Shown piece by piece: positions 18,290 to 26,909 of a stretch of DNA of 64,000 nucleotides. Under the pieces are notes generated by a model. The model made no database searches. It was given only the letters and a program-made list of their open reading frames with translations, and had not been told where the DNA came from. How positions within the stretch are numbered: the stretch's first letter is position 1; each line of letters opens with the position of its first letter. Where the stretch lies: the NCBI RefSeq assembly GCF_002770725.1, contig NZ_NQVN01000001.1:868001-932000 (forward strand), given 5' to 3'. Position numbers and translations under genes: made by a program. The stretch comes from Pleomorphomonas carboxyditropha. Its GTDB lineage: Bacteria; Pseudomonadota; Alphaproteobacteria; Rhizobiales; Pleomorphomonadaceae.

Positions 18290-19237
18290 ATGCCGACGAG
18301 ACTTTCCGACCGCGCAGCGCTTATCGAACGCCACTGGCAGGCCCAGGCGCGCGTGCGGCGCCTTTACACCGTTCTCGGCGTCGGCGGCCTGATCGTCGCG
18401 GTGGCGCTGTCGCTATGGTTCGCCAACGAGGCCAACGCCGGCAAGTTTTTCGACCGGCTGCCACATTTTCTCGATTTCACCGGCGATCTGGTGCCGCGCG
18501 ACTGGCTCGAAGTGGGGCGCGCCATGTTCGACCTGCCCTCACCCTACGACGACGGCAGTCTCAGGTACAACTACCCGGAGGGTCGCGCCTACTTGATGGC
18601 CGGCCTCTATATTCCCGAATACATCGACCAGATGGCCATCACCCTCAACATAGCGCTGCTGTCGACGGTGCTCGGCACGCTCATCGGCGGCCTGCTGTCG
18701 TTTCTCGCCGCCCGCAACATGATGCCCAACCGGCTGGTGCGCTGGCCGGCCCGCCGGTTCATGGAAATCCTGCGCGCCTTTCCCGACGTGGTGGTGGCCG
18801 GCTTCTTCCTGTCTTTCCTCACGGTCGGACCGATACCGGCCATTGCGGCGGTGACGATCCATACCATCGGCGCGCTCGGCAAGCTGTTCTTCGAGGTGAT
18901 CGAGAACGCCGACATGAAACCCGAGGAGGGGCTCAGGGCCGTCGGCGGCAACTGGATCGAGCGTGTCCGCTTCGCCATGCTGCCGCAGGTGCTGCCCAAC
19001 TTCGCCAGCTATTTCCTCCTGCGCCTCGAGATCAACGTGCGCGCCTCTACCATCATCGGCGCCGTCGGCGGCGGCGGCATCGGTGAGCTTCTGCGCCTGT
19101 CGATCAGCCAGAACCACGGCGCCAAGACCATCGCCATCGTCATCCTGCTGTTTGGCACCATCGTCGCCGTCGACCAGTTTTCCGCCTGGCTGCGCCGGGG
19201 CCTGGTCGGCCGCGACGCCTTCCTGCCGGCCGCCTGA
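18290..19237 (+). CDS. phnE: Phosphonate ABC transporter permease PhnE1
   Basis: A 315-residue permease of the PhnCDE importer. ATG 18290 (MPTRLSDRAALIERHW) is preferred to a GTG 57 bp upstream that lies within the hairpin region. One N-terminal helix (VLGVGGLIVAVALSLWF) is followed by a periplasmic stretch and about five helices. The cytoplasmic loop GLRAVGGNWIERVRFAMLPQVLP is the EAA-type ATPase contact, and the C-terminal helix block RASTIIGAVGGGGIGE is diagnostic of PhnE. It pairs with the longer PhnE2 13 bp downstream. Confidence 0.95.
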   Translation: MPTRLSDRAALIERHWQAQARVRRLYTVLGVGGLIVAVALSLWFANEANAGKFFDRLPHFLDFTGDLVPRDWLEVGRAMFDLPSPYDDGSLRYNYPEGRAYLMAGLYIPEYIDQMAITLNIALLSTVLGTLIGGLLSFLAARNMMPNRLVRWPARRFMEILRAFPDVVVAGFFLSFLTVGPIPAIAAVTIHTIGALGKLFFEVIENADMKPEEGLRAVGGNWIERVRFAMLPQVLPNFASYFLLRLEINVRASTIIGAVGGGGIGELLRLSISQNHGAKTIAIVILLFGTIVAVDQFSAWLRRGLVGRDAFLPAA

Positions 19238-19249
19238 GGAGGCTCCGCG

Positions 19250-20740
19250 ATGCTTGCCCTCACCGCCGACCAATATGCCGACATCGCCGCCCGCCACCCG
19301 GATGTGGTGCGGTCGCAATTCTGGACGGTGTGGCGCGTGCCGGCGCTGGCCGCCGCCACGGTTGTCTATCTGATGTTCTGCTGGTGGGTGTTCGGCATCG
19401 GCCAGGTGCTCGCCAACACCAACTGGCAGATCGCCGGCTCCTATCTCGTACAATGGGTGACCTACGAATACCGGCCGACCATCTCGATCGACCGCGATGG
19501 CGCCATGGCCGTGACCTTTCCGCGCTTCGATCCGATCGGCCCCAACCCGAAGCCCGACTGGATGACCGTCGAGCGGGCGCCCATGGAGCGGCGCATCGCG
19601 GCGCCGAAGCCCACTGGTGCGACCGCTGGCGGATTCATGGCCGGCGGCGGCTTCATGGCACCCGATGCGGCGCCCGCTGTTTCCGCCACCCCGCCGACCG
19701 TCCGCATCGAGGAGGTGGTGAAGCGCGCCGAGGTGCGTTTCTCCGCCGGTGCCCGCCTTGTCGCCACACCCGACCGCATCGTCGTCGAGAAGGGCGGCGA
19801 GACGCTGGTCGTGCCGCTCGGCACCGGTGCCGACGTGCAGGCGACCGGGCCGCTGCCGGCCTGGGCGGCGCAGAAGCGGGCCGGCGATCGCATCATCGTC
19901 ACCTTCGGCCTTTCGGGCTGGGCCCAGATCGACGGCGGGTCGGTGGCGGTGCACCGGCGCTTCCCCGGCTGGGTCAACTTCGTCTTCGATACCAACTCGG
20001 CCTTCTTCGGCAAGTCGGCCGGCGAGATCCTGCACCTGATCGCCGCCGAGCCGCGCCTCGACCTGGCCCGCAGCAACCTTGCCGTCGCCGTCGACGATTT
20101 TCTTTACAACCCGTCCTGGCAGCACCTCGACGTCTGGACCAAGCTGCTCGAAACCGTGGTGATGGCCTTCATCGGCACGCTGTTCGCAGCGATCGTCGCC
20201 TTCCCGCTCAGCTTCATTGCCGCCCGCAACATCACGGTCAACTGGCTGGCCAACCAGACGGCCAAGCGCTTCTTCGACTTCCTGCGTTCGGTCGACATGC
20301 TGATCTGGGCGCTGTTCTTCACCCGCGCCTTCGGCCCGGGACCGATCTCCGGCATGGCGGCGATCTTCTTCACCGACACCGGTTCGCTCGGCAAGCTGTT
20401 CTCGGAGGCGCTGGAGAACATCGACGGCAAGCCGCGCGACGGGCTGACCTCGGTGGGCGCCGCGCCGATCGCCGTGCAACGCTTCGGCGTGCTGCCGCAG
20501 GTGTTGCCCGTCTTCGTCAGCCAGACGCTGTATTTCTGGGAATCCAATACCCGTTCGGCCACCATCATCGGCGCCATGGGCGCCGGCGGCATCGGCCTCA
20601 AGCTGTGGGAGGCGATGCGCACCCACACCAACTGGCCGAACATTTTCTACATGGTGATCCTGATCATCGGCACCGTGTTCATCTTCGACACCATTTCCAA
20701 TGCCCTGCGCAGCCGGCTGACCGGCCGCGCGCAGTCTTGA
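19250..20740 (+). CDS. phnE: Phosphonate ABC transporter permease PhnE2 with large periplasmic insertion
   Basis: A 496-residue permease, far longer than an ordinary PhnE (about 260-320). One N-terminal helix (about 31-53) is followed by roughly 240 residues that look soluble, including a Met/Gly/Ala/Pro-rich linker (GGFMAGGGFMAPDAAPA) and beta-rich sequence (RFSAGARLVATPDRIVVEKGGETLVVP). The usual permease core then starts near residue 300, with EAA-type loop GLTSVGAAPIAVQRFGVLPQVLP and terminal RSATIIGAMGAGGIG. The insert presumably faces the periplasm and could contact PhnD; that is inference. Long PhnE2 proteins occur in other rhizobial phn loci. Confidence 0.93.
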   Translation: MLALTADQYADIAARHPDVVRSQFWTVWRVPALAAATVVYLMFCWWVFGIGQVLANTNWQIAGSYLVQWVTYEYRPTISIDRDGAMAVTFPRFDPIGPNPKPDWMTVERAPMERRIAAPKPTGATAGGFMAGGGFMAPDAAPAVSATPPTVRIEEVVKRAEVRFSAGARLVATPDRIVVEKGGETLVVPLGTGADVQATGPLPAWAAQKRAGDRIIVTFGLSGWAQIDGGSVAVHRRFPGWVNFVFDTNSAFFGKSAGEILHLIAAEPRLDLARSNLAVAVDDFLYNPSWQHLDVWTKLLETVVMAFIGTLFAAIVAFPLSFIAARNITVNWLANQTAKRFFDFLRSVDMLIWALFFTRAFGPGPISGMAAIFFTDTGSLGKLFSEALENIDGKPRDGLTSVGAAPIAVQRFGVLPQVLPVFVSQTLYFWESNTRSATIIGAMGAGGIGLKLWEAMRTHTNWPNIFYMVILIIGTVFIFDTISNALRSRLTGRAQS

Positions 20741-20757
20741 CGAAAAGAAGACCTGAG

Positions 20758-21903
20758 ATGACCGATGCGCGCGATTTCGAGATTTGCAACGCCAACCTCG
20801 TGCTGGAGGACCGCGTCGTCGCCGGCGGCGTGGTCGTGCGCGACGGCCGCATCGCCGAGGTGACGGAAGGGTCGGCGCGGAGCGGCCTCGATCTCGAAGG
20901 AGATTATCTCATTCCCGGCCTCGTCGAGCTGCACACCGATCATCTCGAGGTGCATTATGCGCCGAGGCCCGGCGTGCGCTGGGACACTATCGCCGCCATC
21001 CAGGCGCACGACGGCCAGGTGGCGACGGCCGGCATTACCACGGTGTTCGACTGCCTGCGCATGGGGTCGGACGAGGATGGCGGCTTCGCACCGGGCGAGA
21101 TGCGGGCGCTGGCCGATGCGCTGCACGAGGGGCGCGAGCAGGGCCGTTTCCGCGCCGACCATCTCATCCACTTGCGCTGCGAGGTATCGGCGCCCGACAT
21201 GCTCGCCGACTACGAGGCCTTCCGCGACGATCCCTTGGTGCACCTCGCCTCGGTGATGGACCATGCGCCGGGCCAGCGGCAGTTCCAGACGATGGACCAG
21301 TACACGCTCTACTACAAGACCAAGCGCGGCCTTTCCGACGCAGCCTTCGCCGCCTTCATTGCCCGTCGGCAAGAGGCATCGGCCCGCCATTCCGGCCCCA
21401 ATCGTCAGGCTGTGGCTGCCGATTGCCGGGCGCGCGGCATCGCGCTGGCCAGCCATGACGACGCCACCATCGACCATGTCGCCGAGTCGGCCGGCCATGG
21501 CGTCCGCATCGCCGAGTTCCCGACGACGCTCGACGCGGCGCGCGCCTCGCATGCCGCCGGCATCGCCGTGCTGATGGGCGCGCCCAACATCGTGCGCGGC
21601 CGGTCGCATTCCGGCAACATTGCGGCCGGCGACCTGGCGGCTGCCGGCGTGCTCGACGTGCTCTCCTCCGATTACGTGCCGATCAGCCTGATCCACGCCC
21701 CGTTCATCCTGGCCGACCGGGTGGCTGGCATCGATCTGCCGCAGGCGATCGCCATGGTCACCGCCACGCCGGCCCGGAGCGTCGGCCTTGCCGACCGCGG
21801 CCGCCTCGCCGAGGGGCTCCGCGCCGACCTGGTTCGCGTGCATCGCGACGCGGGCGTTCCGGTAGTGCGGGCCGTCTGGCGCGAAGGGCGGCGGGTGGCG
21901 TGA
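20758..21903 (+). CDS. phnM: PhnM, ribosyl-triphosphate phosphonate diphosphatase
   Basis: A 381-residue amidohydrolase-fold enzyme that removes pyrophosphate from the alpha-D-ribose 1-methylphosphonate 5-triphosphate made by PhnGHIL. The metal motif is visible in ELHTDHLEVHY (HxxH in the PhnM style), with further ligands in LRCEVS and ASHDDAT. Length matches E. coli PhnM (378). ATG 20758 is the start; the much longer open frame is shadow of phnE2. Its stop overlaps the phnN start by one base (TGATG). Confidence 0.95.
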   Translation: MTDARDFEICNANLVLEDRVVAGGVVVRDGRIAEVTEGSARSGLDLEGDYLIPGLVELHTDHLEVHYAPRPGVRWDTIAAIQAHDGQVATAGITTVFDCLRMGSDEDGGFAPGEMRALADALHEGREQGRFRADHLIHLRCEVSAPDMLADYEAFRDDPLVHLASVMDHAPGQRQFQTMDQYTLYYKTKRGLSDAAFAAFIARRQEASARHSGPNRQAVAADCRARGIALASHDDATIDHVAESAGHGVRIAEFPTTLDAARASHAAGIAVLMGAPNIVRGRSHSGNIAAGDLAAAGVLDVLSSDYVPISLIHAPFILADRVAGIDLPQAIAMVTATPARSVGLADRGRLAEGLRADLVRVHRDAGVPVVRAVWREGRRVA

Positions 21904-22484
21904 TGAGCGGGCTTCGGGCAGCGCCGGCCGGCTGCATGATCGTCGTGGTCGGGCCATCCGGTGCCGGCAAGGACAGCCTGATGGCTCTGGCAGCCAACCG
22001 CCTCGCCGAACGGTCCGATATCGCCTTCGTGCGGCGGATGGTGACAAGGGCCGGCGACGCCGGTGGCGAGGCGCATTGGCCGGTGAGCCCCGACGAATTC
22101 GAGGCGGCGGCGGTGGCCGGCGGCTTTGCCGTTTTCTGGCGGGCACACGGCCATGGTTACGGCATCCCGGCCGCGACGCTCGAGGCAGTCCGGTCCGGCC
22201 GCTGCCTGGTCGCCAACGGCAGCCGCGCCGCCCTTGCCGATTTCGCCGCCGCTTATCCGTCGCTTGCGGTGATCCGCGTCACCGCCGACCGCGACTGCCT
22301 GATGGCCAGGCTCACGGCGCGTGGCCGCGAGACGGCGGCGGAAGTCAGCGCCCGCCTCGACCGGCCGGAACCGGCGTTGCCGGCCGGGCTGGCCGTTTAC
22401 ACCGTCGACAACAGCGGCGATCTTGCCGAGGCCGGACGGCGCTTTGCCGCGCTGGTCGAGGAAATTGCCGACCGTCAGGCCTGA
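21903..22484 (+). CDS. phnN: PhnN, ribose 1,5-bisphosphate phosphokinase
   Basis: A 193-residue guanylate-kinase-like protein that phosphorylates ribose 1,5-bisphosphate to PRPP, linking C-P lyase products to nucleotide metabolism. The P-loop GPSGAGKDSL lies near residue 20, and the blocks FVRRMVTRAGDAGGEAH and FWRAHGHGYGIP are typical. ATG 21903 overlaps the phnM stop. DUF1045 follows after nine bases. Confidence 0.93.
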   Translation: MSGLRAAPAGCMIVVVGPSGAGKDSLMALAANRLAERSDIAFVRRMVTRAGDAGGEAHWPVSPDEFEAAAVAGGFAVFWRAHGHGYGIPAATLEAVRSGRCLVANGSRAALADFAAAYPSLAVIRVTADRDCLMARLTARGRETAAEVSARLDRPEPALPAGLAVYTVDNSGDLAEAGRRFAALVEEIADRQA

Positions 22485-22493
22485 AGGACGATC

Positions 22494-23183
22494 ATGCCGC
22501 ACCGTGCCCGCTACGCGCTCTACTACGCCCCATCGATCGACCATCCGCTCAGGCGCACCGCGGTGCGATGGCTTGGCCGCGATGCCTTCGGTGGCCGGGT
22601 GCCGGCGCGAACGCTGCCGCCGGCCTGGGAGCCGCTGGTGACCGATCCGCGCCGCTACGGCTTCCACGCCACGCTGAAGCCGCCGATGCGCCTCAAGCCG
22701 GAGTTTCATTCCTGGGACTTGCAGGCCGCCGCCGGCGATTTTGCCCGGAGGCAAGCGCCGCTGGATATCGGCTGCCTCAAGGTGGCGCGCATCGGCCATT
22801 TTTTCGCGCTGGTTCCAGAGGATGCCCCCGCCGCGCTGCGAACGCTCGCCGACGCGGTGGTAACCGAGTTCGACCGATTCCGGGCTCCCATGGGCGCCGA
22901 GGAGTTCGCCCGCCGCAACGGGTCCAACCTCGATGCGGTCGAGGTGGAGAACCTCAAGACCTGGGGCTATCCTTATGTCTTCGGACGGTTCCGTTTCCAT
23001 ATGTCGCTGACCGGCCCGGTGCCGGAAGAGCTGCGCGCGGCGGTGGGCGGCCATCTTGCCGAACTGTTCGCCGACAGCCTGCGACAGCCCGTCGTCCTCG
23101 ACGCGCTGACCATATTCATGGAGGAGGTGCCAGAGGCCGACTTCGTCGCCCTGTCGCGCGCCGAGTTCGGCGGGCAGGCCTGA
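22494..23183 (+). CDS. DUF1045 phosphonate-operon protein (2H phosphoesterase-like)
   Basis: A 229-residue protein found in phosphonate operons of alphaproteobacteria. It starts RYALYYAPSIDHPL and has the motif RYGFHATLKPPMRL (an HxT-type motif) and a second one near RFRFHMSLTGPV (HxS), the paired His motifs of the 2H phosphoesterase superfamily. This suggests it opens a cyclic phosphate. In E. coli the cyclic phosphodiesterase is the unrelated PhnP, which I do not see here, so this protein may do that job; that is inference. It ends the phn operon, 20 bp from the convergent LacI gene. Confidence 0.88.
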   Translation: MPHRARYALYYAPSIDHPLRRTAVRWLGRDAFGGRVPARTLPPAWEPLVTDPRRYGFHATLKPPMRLKPEFHSWDLQAAAGDFARRQAPLDIGCLKVARIGHFFALVPEDAPAALRTLADAVVTEFDRFRAPMGAEEFARRNGSNLDAVEVENLKTWGYPYVFGRFRFHMSLTGPVPEELRAAVGGHLAELFADSLRQPVVLDALTIFMEEVPEADFVALSRAEFGGQA

Positions 23184-23203
23184 CCGCCGAGCCTTCCGGC
23201 CCG

Positions 23204-24214
23204 TTATCCATCCGTCGCCGGCGCACAGCTGTCGCCGAGCACCAGGCTTGGCGTGAACACCACGTTGCCCGGCGGCCGGGAATTGCCGTGCTGGATGCGG
23301 TCGACCAGCAGGCGGAGCGCCTCGTAGGTCATTTCCTCCAGGGGGTGCTCGGTGCGGGTCAACTGCGGCCGCAGGCCGCCCGGCCCGGAGACGGTGTCGG
23401 TCGAGACGATCGAGATGTCCTCCGGGCACCGGAGGCCGAGATCGGACAGCGCCCGCATCACGCCGAGGGCCATCAGCCCGTTGGCGACATAGAGCGCCGA
23501 AGGTCTGTCCGGCTGCTTCAGCATCTCGCGGGCCACCGAATAGGCCATCTGCTCGCGGAAGTCGCCGCTGCGGATGTGTTCGGGGCGCGGCGTCACGCCC
23601 CGGGCGGCCATGGCGTCGATCATGCCGGCGAGGCGGTCGCGTCCGGTGTTGAGATGGGTGGGCGCGGCGATCGAGCCAATGCGGCGATGGCCGAGGTCGA
23701 GCAGATAGTTGGTGGCGAGCCGCGCCGCCTCGTGGTTGTCGAGCGTGACGGTGTCCATGTTGTCGCGGTTGAACGACCGGCCATAAAGAACGGTCGGCGG
23801 CCAGCGGCGGGTGTCGCGGACCGGATAGTGATCCTCGTCGCCGACCGGAACCAGCAGCACGCCGTCGCAGCCGAGCATGCGGACGCGGCTGAGGATTCGC
23901 TTTTCGTTGTCCGGCTTCTCGTCGCTGTTGAAGACGACCAGCGAATAGCCCCAGGCCGACACATCGGCTTCCGCCGCCCAGACGAGGCGGGAATAGAAGG
24001 GGTTGGCGAGGTCGGCCACCACCAGCGCGATGAGCTGACTTCGCCCGTGCTTGAAATTGCGCGCCACCTGCGACGGCGCATAGCCCAGGGCGTCGATCGC
24101 CGAGAGCACTCTCGCCCTGAGCGCCGGGCTCACATAGGCGCTGTCGTTGATCACCGCCGACACGGTCGCGGTGGATACTTCCGCCTCTCGGGCGACATCC
24201 TTGATCGTAGCCAT
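23204..24214 (-). CDS. LacI family transcriptional regulator
   Basis: A 336-residue repressor. The N-terminal helix-turn-helix and hinge (MATIKDVAREAEVSTATVSAVINDSAYVSPALRARV) are followed by a periplasmic-binding-protein-like sensor domain. ATG 24214 is clear because it starts the HTH exactly; the longer frame upstream is spurious. It is divergent from an RbsABC-type transporter, and two near-identical palindromes with a central CG lie in the shared intergenic region (24224 and 24321), one near each gene, so it probably represses both. The inducer is unknown. Confidence 0.95.
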   Translation of the reverse strand: MATIKDVAREAEVSTATVSAVINDSAYVSPALRARVLSAIDALGYAPSQVARNFKHGRSQLIALVVADLANPFYSRLVWAAEADVSAWGYSLVVFNSDEKPDNEKRILSRVRMLGCDGVLLVPVGDEDHYPVRDTRRWPPTVLYGRSFNRDNMDTVTLDNHEAARLATNYLLDLGHRRIGSIAAPTHLNTGRDRLAGMIDAMAARGVTPRPEHIRSGDFREQMAYSVAREMLKQPDRPSALYVANGLMALGVMRALSDLGLRCPEDISIVSTDTVSGPGGLRPQLTRTEHPLEEMTYEALRLLVDRIQHGNSRPPGNVVFTPSLVLGDSCAPATDG

Positions 24215-24223
24215 CGTATACCA

Positions 24224-24238
24224 GCTAAACGTTTCGCT
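24224..24238. promoter_or_regulatory. Candidate LacI-family operator 1 (near regulator start)
   Basis: GCTAAACGTTTCGCT is a near-palindrome around AACGTT, the usual form of LacI-family operators with a central CG. It lies 10 bp upstream of the regulator's start codon, where binding would repress the regulator itself. Its reverse complement differs by one base from site 2. Confidence 0.7.
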
Positions 24239-24291
24239 GAGTATGGCAAGCGGCGCATGGCGTTGTCTAGCAGTTTTTAGCGTAAATCCCC

Positions 24292-24335
24292 TTGACCTCT
24301 CCAAATGTTTGCGCGACGCTAGCGAAACGGTTAGC
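24292..24335 (+). promoter_or_regulatory. Candidate promoter -35 and LacI-family operator 2
   Basis: CTTGACC at 24291-24297 resembles the alphaproteobacterial -35 element; I see no good -10. AGCGAAACGGTTAGC (24321-24335) is the inverted form of operator 1 with one change and would overlap the start of transcription of the binding-protein gene at 24393. The matched pair strongly suggests repression by the adjacent LacI protein. Confidence 0.65.
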
Positions 24336-24392
24336 CAAGTTCGCCAGACACCATAACGAAGCGATCGGCACCGCCTAAGGGAGAGGAACCCC

Positions 24393-25334
24393 ATGAAAGA
24401 ACTCGCATGCGGCCTGATGGCCGCGCTGGCGCTGACGACCACTCTGGCCTTGGCCCAGGAAGACAAGCTCATCGGCGTCGTTTCGATCTCGGCCACCGAG
24501 GCGAACAACGCCCGCTACATCAAGGGGGCGGAAGACGCGGCCAAGGAGATCGGCTGGACGATCTCGGTCATCGACGCGGCCGGCAGCGCCGATCAGGCGA
24601 ACGCGGCGATCCAGAACTTCGTCCAGCGCGGCGCCAAGGCCGTCGTCGACATGGTCTTTCCCTACAGCTCCATCGGAGCCGGCCTCGATTCGGCCAAGGC
24701 CGCCGGCGTGCCGGTGGTGACGTGGGGCGGCGGCATCGGCGGCACAGTGGCGGCGACCAACGGTTCGGGCGCGCCGATGGCCGAGCCGGTGATCAAGCTG
24801 ATGCTCGATCAGATGGCCGGCAAGGGCGCCATCCTGGCGCTGACCTACCGCACCGGCGAGGTCTGCCGGAACCGCGAGGTGGTGTTCGACCAGATGATCG
24901 AGGCTTTCCCGGACATTACCGTCACCAAGAACCAGGTGCGCATCCCCGGCTACTTCGAGGACGGCGCCCAGTATGCCAACGCCTGGCTGGCCTCGCATCC
25001 GGCCGGCGAGGGCAACCTGGCCATCTGGGGCTGCTGGGACGATCCGGCCATCGGCGCCATCGGCGCCTTGCGCCAGCAGGCCCGCGACGACGTCAAGGTC
25101 TACGGCGTCAACGGCAACGCGCAGGCGCTGGAGAACATCCGCAACGGCCACATGCACGGCACCGCCTGGCAGGACAGCTACACCGAAGGCGCCAACATGG
25201 TGAAGCTGATCCCCAAGATCATCGAGGCCGGCGCCGACTGGCAGCCGCATGCGGAAGAAGTTCCGGCCGTGCTCGTCACGCCCGAGACGGTCAACGCCTT
25301 CATCGAGGCCCATCCCGAGGCGATCGGCAACTAA
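24393..25334 (+). CDS. RbsB-type sugar-binding periplasmic protein
   Basis: A 313-residue periplasmic binding protein of the Peripla_BP_4 type. Residues 1-21 are a signal peptide (MKELACGLMAALALTTTLALA), followed by EDKLIGVVSISATEANNARYIKGAEDAAKEIGW and the typical RGAKAVVDMVFP block. It starts the operon with the ATPase at 25341, the permease at 26909 and an MBL-fold hydrolase at 27928. A GGGAGAGG Shine-Dalgarno precedes the ATG. The ligand is unknown; the family takes monosaccharides and small signals such as AI-2. Confidence 0.94.
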   Translation: MKELACGLMAALALTTTLALAQEDKLIGVVSISATEANNARYIKGAEDAAKEIGWTISVIDAAGSADQANAAIQNFVQRGAKAVVDMVFPYSSIGAGLDSAKAAGVPVVTWGGGIGGTVAATNGSGAPMAEPVIKLMLDQMAGKGAILALTYRTGEVCRNREVVFDQMIEAFPDITVTKNQVRIPGYFEDGAQYANAWLASHPAGEGNLAIWGCWDDPAIGAIGALRQQARDDVKVYGVNGNAQALENIRNGHMHGTAWQDSYTEGANMVKLIPKIIEAGADWQPHAEEVPAVLVTPETVNAFIEAHPEAIGN

Positions 25335-25340
25335 GGCCGC

Positions 25341-26909
25341 GTGACAACGATGCTGACGCACAGCGATACGCGCTCCGAAGCGGAGGCGGCGGCCCTGCCG
25401 CTCGTCTCCGTGAGGGGACTTAGCAAGAGCTTCGGTGGCGTTCAGGCGCTCAAGGGCGTCTCGATCGACATCGCCCCCGGCGAAGTCCACGGCCTGGTCG
25501 GCGCCAACGGCGCCGGCAAGTCCACCCTGATCCGCACCCTCGCCGGGCTTGTCCTGCCGGATGCCGGCGAGATCAGGGTCGACGGCCGGCCGGTGTCGCT
25601 TCCCGGCCCGTCGGCGGCGACCGACCTCGGGATGAACTTCATCCACCAGGAGCTCGCCTTCGTGCCGGGCATGACAGTGCTCGAAAACATCACGCTCGGC
25701 ATTCCGAAGCCGACACGCTTCGGAATGGTCGACTGGAAGGCGACGGCGCGTGAAATCGCGCCGATCGCCGCCCGCGTCGGCATCACCGCGCCGCTGTCGG
25801 CCAACGTCAGCGGCCTGTCCACGGCCGAGAACTGGCTCGTCAACATCTGCCGCGCCCTGGTGCGCAAGGCCCGGCTGATCGTGATGGACGAGCCGACCGC
25901 CTCGCTGTCGGCCGGCGAGGTGGAAAAGCTGTTCACGATCGTCGAGGATCTCTCGGCCTCCGGCGTCGCGGTCCTCTACGTGTCGCATCGGCTCGACGAA
26001 ATCCTCCGGCTGTGCGACCGGGTCACCGTGTTCCGCGACGGCCGGTCGGTCGCCGGTTTCGAGCGGGTCGATCTCGCCCATGGCCGCCTCGTCGAGGCGA
26101 TCGTCGGCGGAAAGGTCGAGCGGCTCGAAAGCCGCCACGAACAGGCGAGTGCGACGGAGGTCGTGCTGTCCGTCCGCAACGTCGCTTCGCTGCCGATGGT
26201 CCGCGACGTCAGCCTCGACCTGCATCGCGGCGAGGTTCTGGGAATCGGCGGCCTGGTCGGCGCCGGACGCAGCGAACTCGCCCGGCTGATCTTCGGCGCC
26301 GACCGGCTCGATGCCGGCAGCATGACGCTCGACGGCCGGCCCTACGCTCCTCGGTCGCCGTCGGCGGCGGTCAAGGCGGGCGTCGGCCTCGTGCCGGAGG
26401 AACGGCGCACCGAAGCGCTGATCCTCAGCAAGAGCATCGCCTTCAACGCGCTGCTCGCCAATCTCGAGAAGGCCGTGAAAAGTCCGTTGCTGCCGCTGAT
26501 CGACGGGCAGAAGCGCAAGACGCATGCCGAAGTGATCATTCGGGATCTGGCCATCAAGACGGATAGTGTCGACAAGGCGGTCGGCAAGCTCAGCGGCGGC
26601 AACCAGCAGAAGGTGGTGATCGGCCGCTGGCTTCTGAAGAAGCCCCGCGTCCTCATCCTCGACGAGCCGACGCGCGGCGTCGACATCGGCGCCCGCGCCG
26701 AGATCCACCGCCTGATCCGCAAGCTCGCCGACGACGGCATGGCGGTGATCGTCGTCTCCTCCGATCCCGAGGAACTGCCGGATCTCTCCGACCGCGTGTT
26801 GGTGATGGCGGAGGGACGCATCGTCCGGGAACTCAGTGGCGGTGCCATCTCGCGAACCGCCATCATCGAGGCCAGCTATCAGGCCAAGGAACAGTCAGGA
26901 AAACGCTGA
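25341..26909 (+). CDS. RbsA-type double ABC ATPase
   Basis: A 522-residue ATPase with two nucleotide-binding domains. The first has Walker A GANGAGKST and Walker B IVMDEPTASLS but a degenerate signature (GLSTAENWLVN in place of LSGGQ). The second has a degenerate Walker A (GLVGAGRSEL) and intact signature LSGGNQQKVV and Walker B LILDEPTRGVD. This asymmetry is usual for RbsA/MglA relatives. Starts at GTG 25341 or ATG 25350 are both possible; AAGG lies close to the GTG. Six bases follow the binding-protein stop, and its own stop overlaps the permease ATG. Confidence 0.95.
   Translation: MTTMLTHSDTRSEAEAAALPLVSVRGLSKSFGGVQALKGVSIDIAPGEVHGLVGANGAGKSTLIRTLAGLVLPDAGEIRVDGRPVSLPGPSAATDLGMNFIHQELAFVPGMTVLENITLGIPKPTRFGMVDWKATAREIAPIAARVGITAPLSANVSGLSTAENWLVNICRALVRKARLIVMDEPTASLSAGEVEKLFTIVEDLSASGVAVLYVSHRLDEILRLCDRVTVFRDGRSVAGFERVDLAHGRLVEAIVGGKVERLESRHEQASATEVVLSVRNVASLPMVRDVSLDLHRGEVLGIGGLVGAGRSELARLIFGADRLDAGSMTLDGRPYAPRSPSAAVKAGVGLVPEERRTEALILSKSIAFNALLANLEKAVKSPLLPLIDGQKRKTHAEVIIRDLAIKTDSVDKAVGKLSGGNQQKVVIGRWLLKKPRVLILDEPTRGVDIGARAEIHRLIRKLADDGMAVIVVSSDPEELPDLSDRVLVMAEGRIVRELSGGAISRTAIIEASYQAKEQSGKR

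Noticed and set aside
18539-20626. Long minus-strand open frame (695 codons) over phnE1-phnE2
   Set aside because: It mirrors two certain permease genes; the protein is rich in His/Arg/Asp/Gly with no domain, as expected for antisense of high-GC coding DNA.
24375-26708. Long minus-strand open frame (777 codons) over the binding-protein and RbsA-type genes
   Set aside because: Antisense of genuine transporter genes with complete motifs; the composition is that of a shadow frame.
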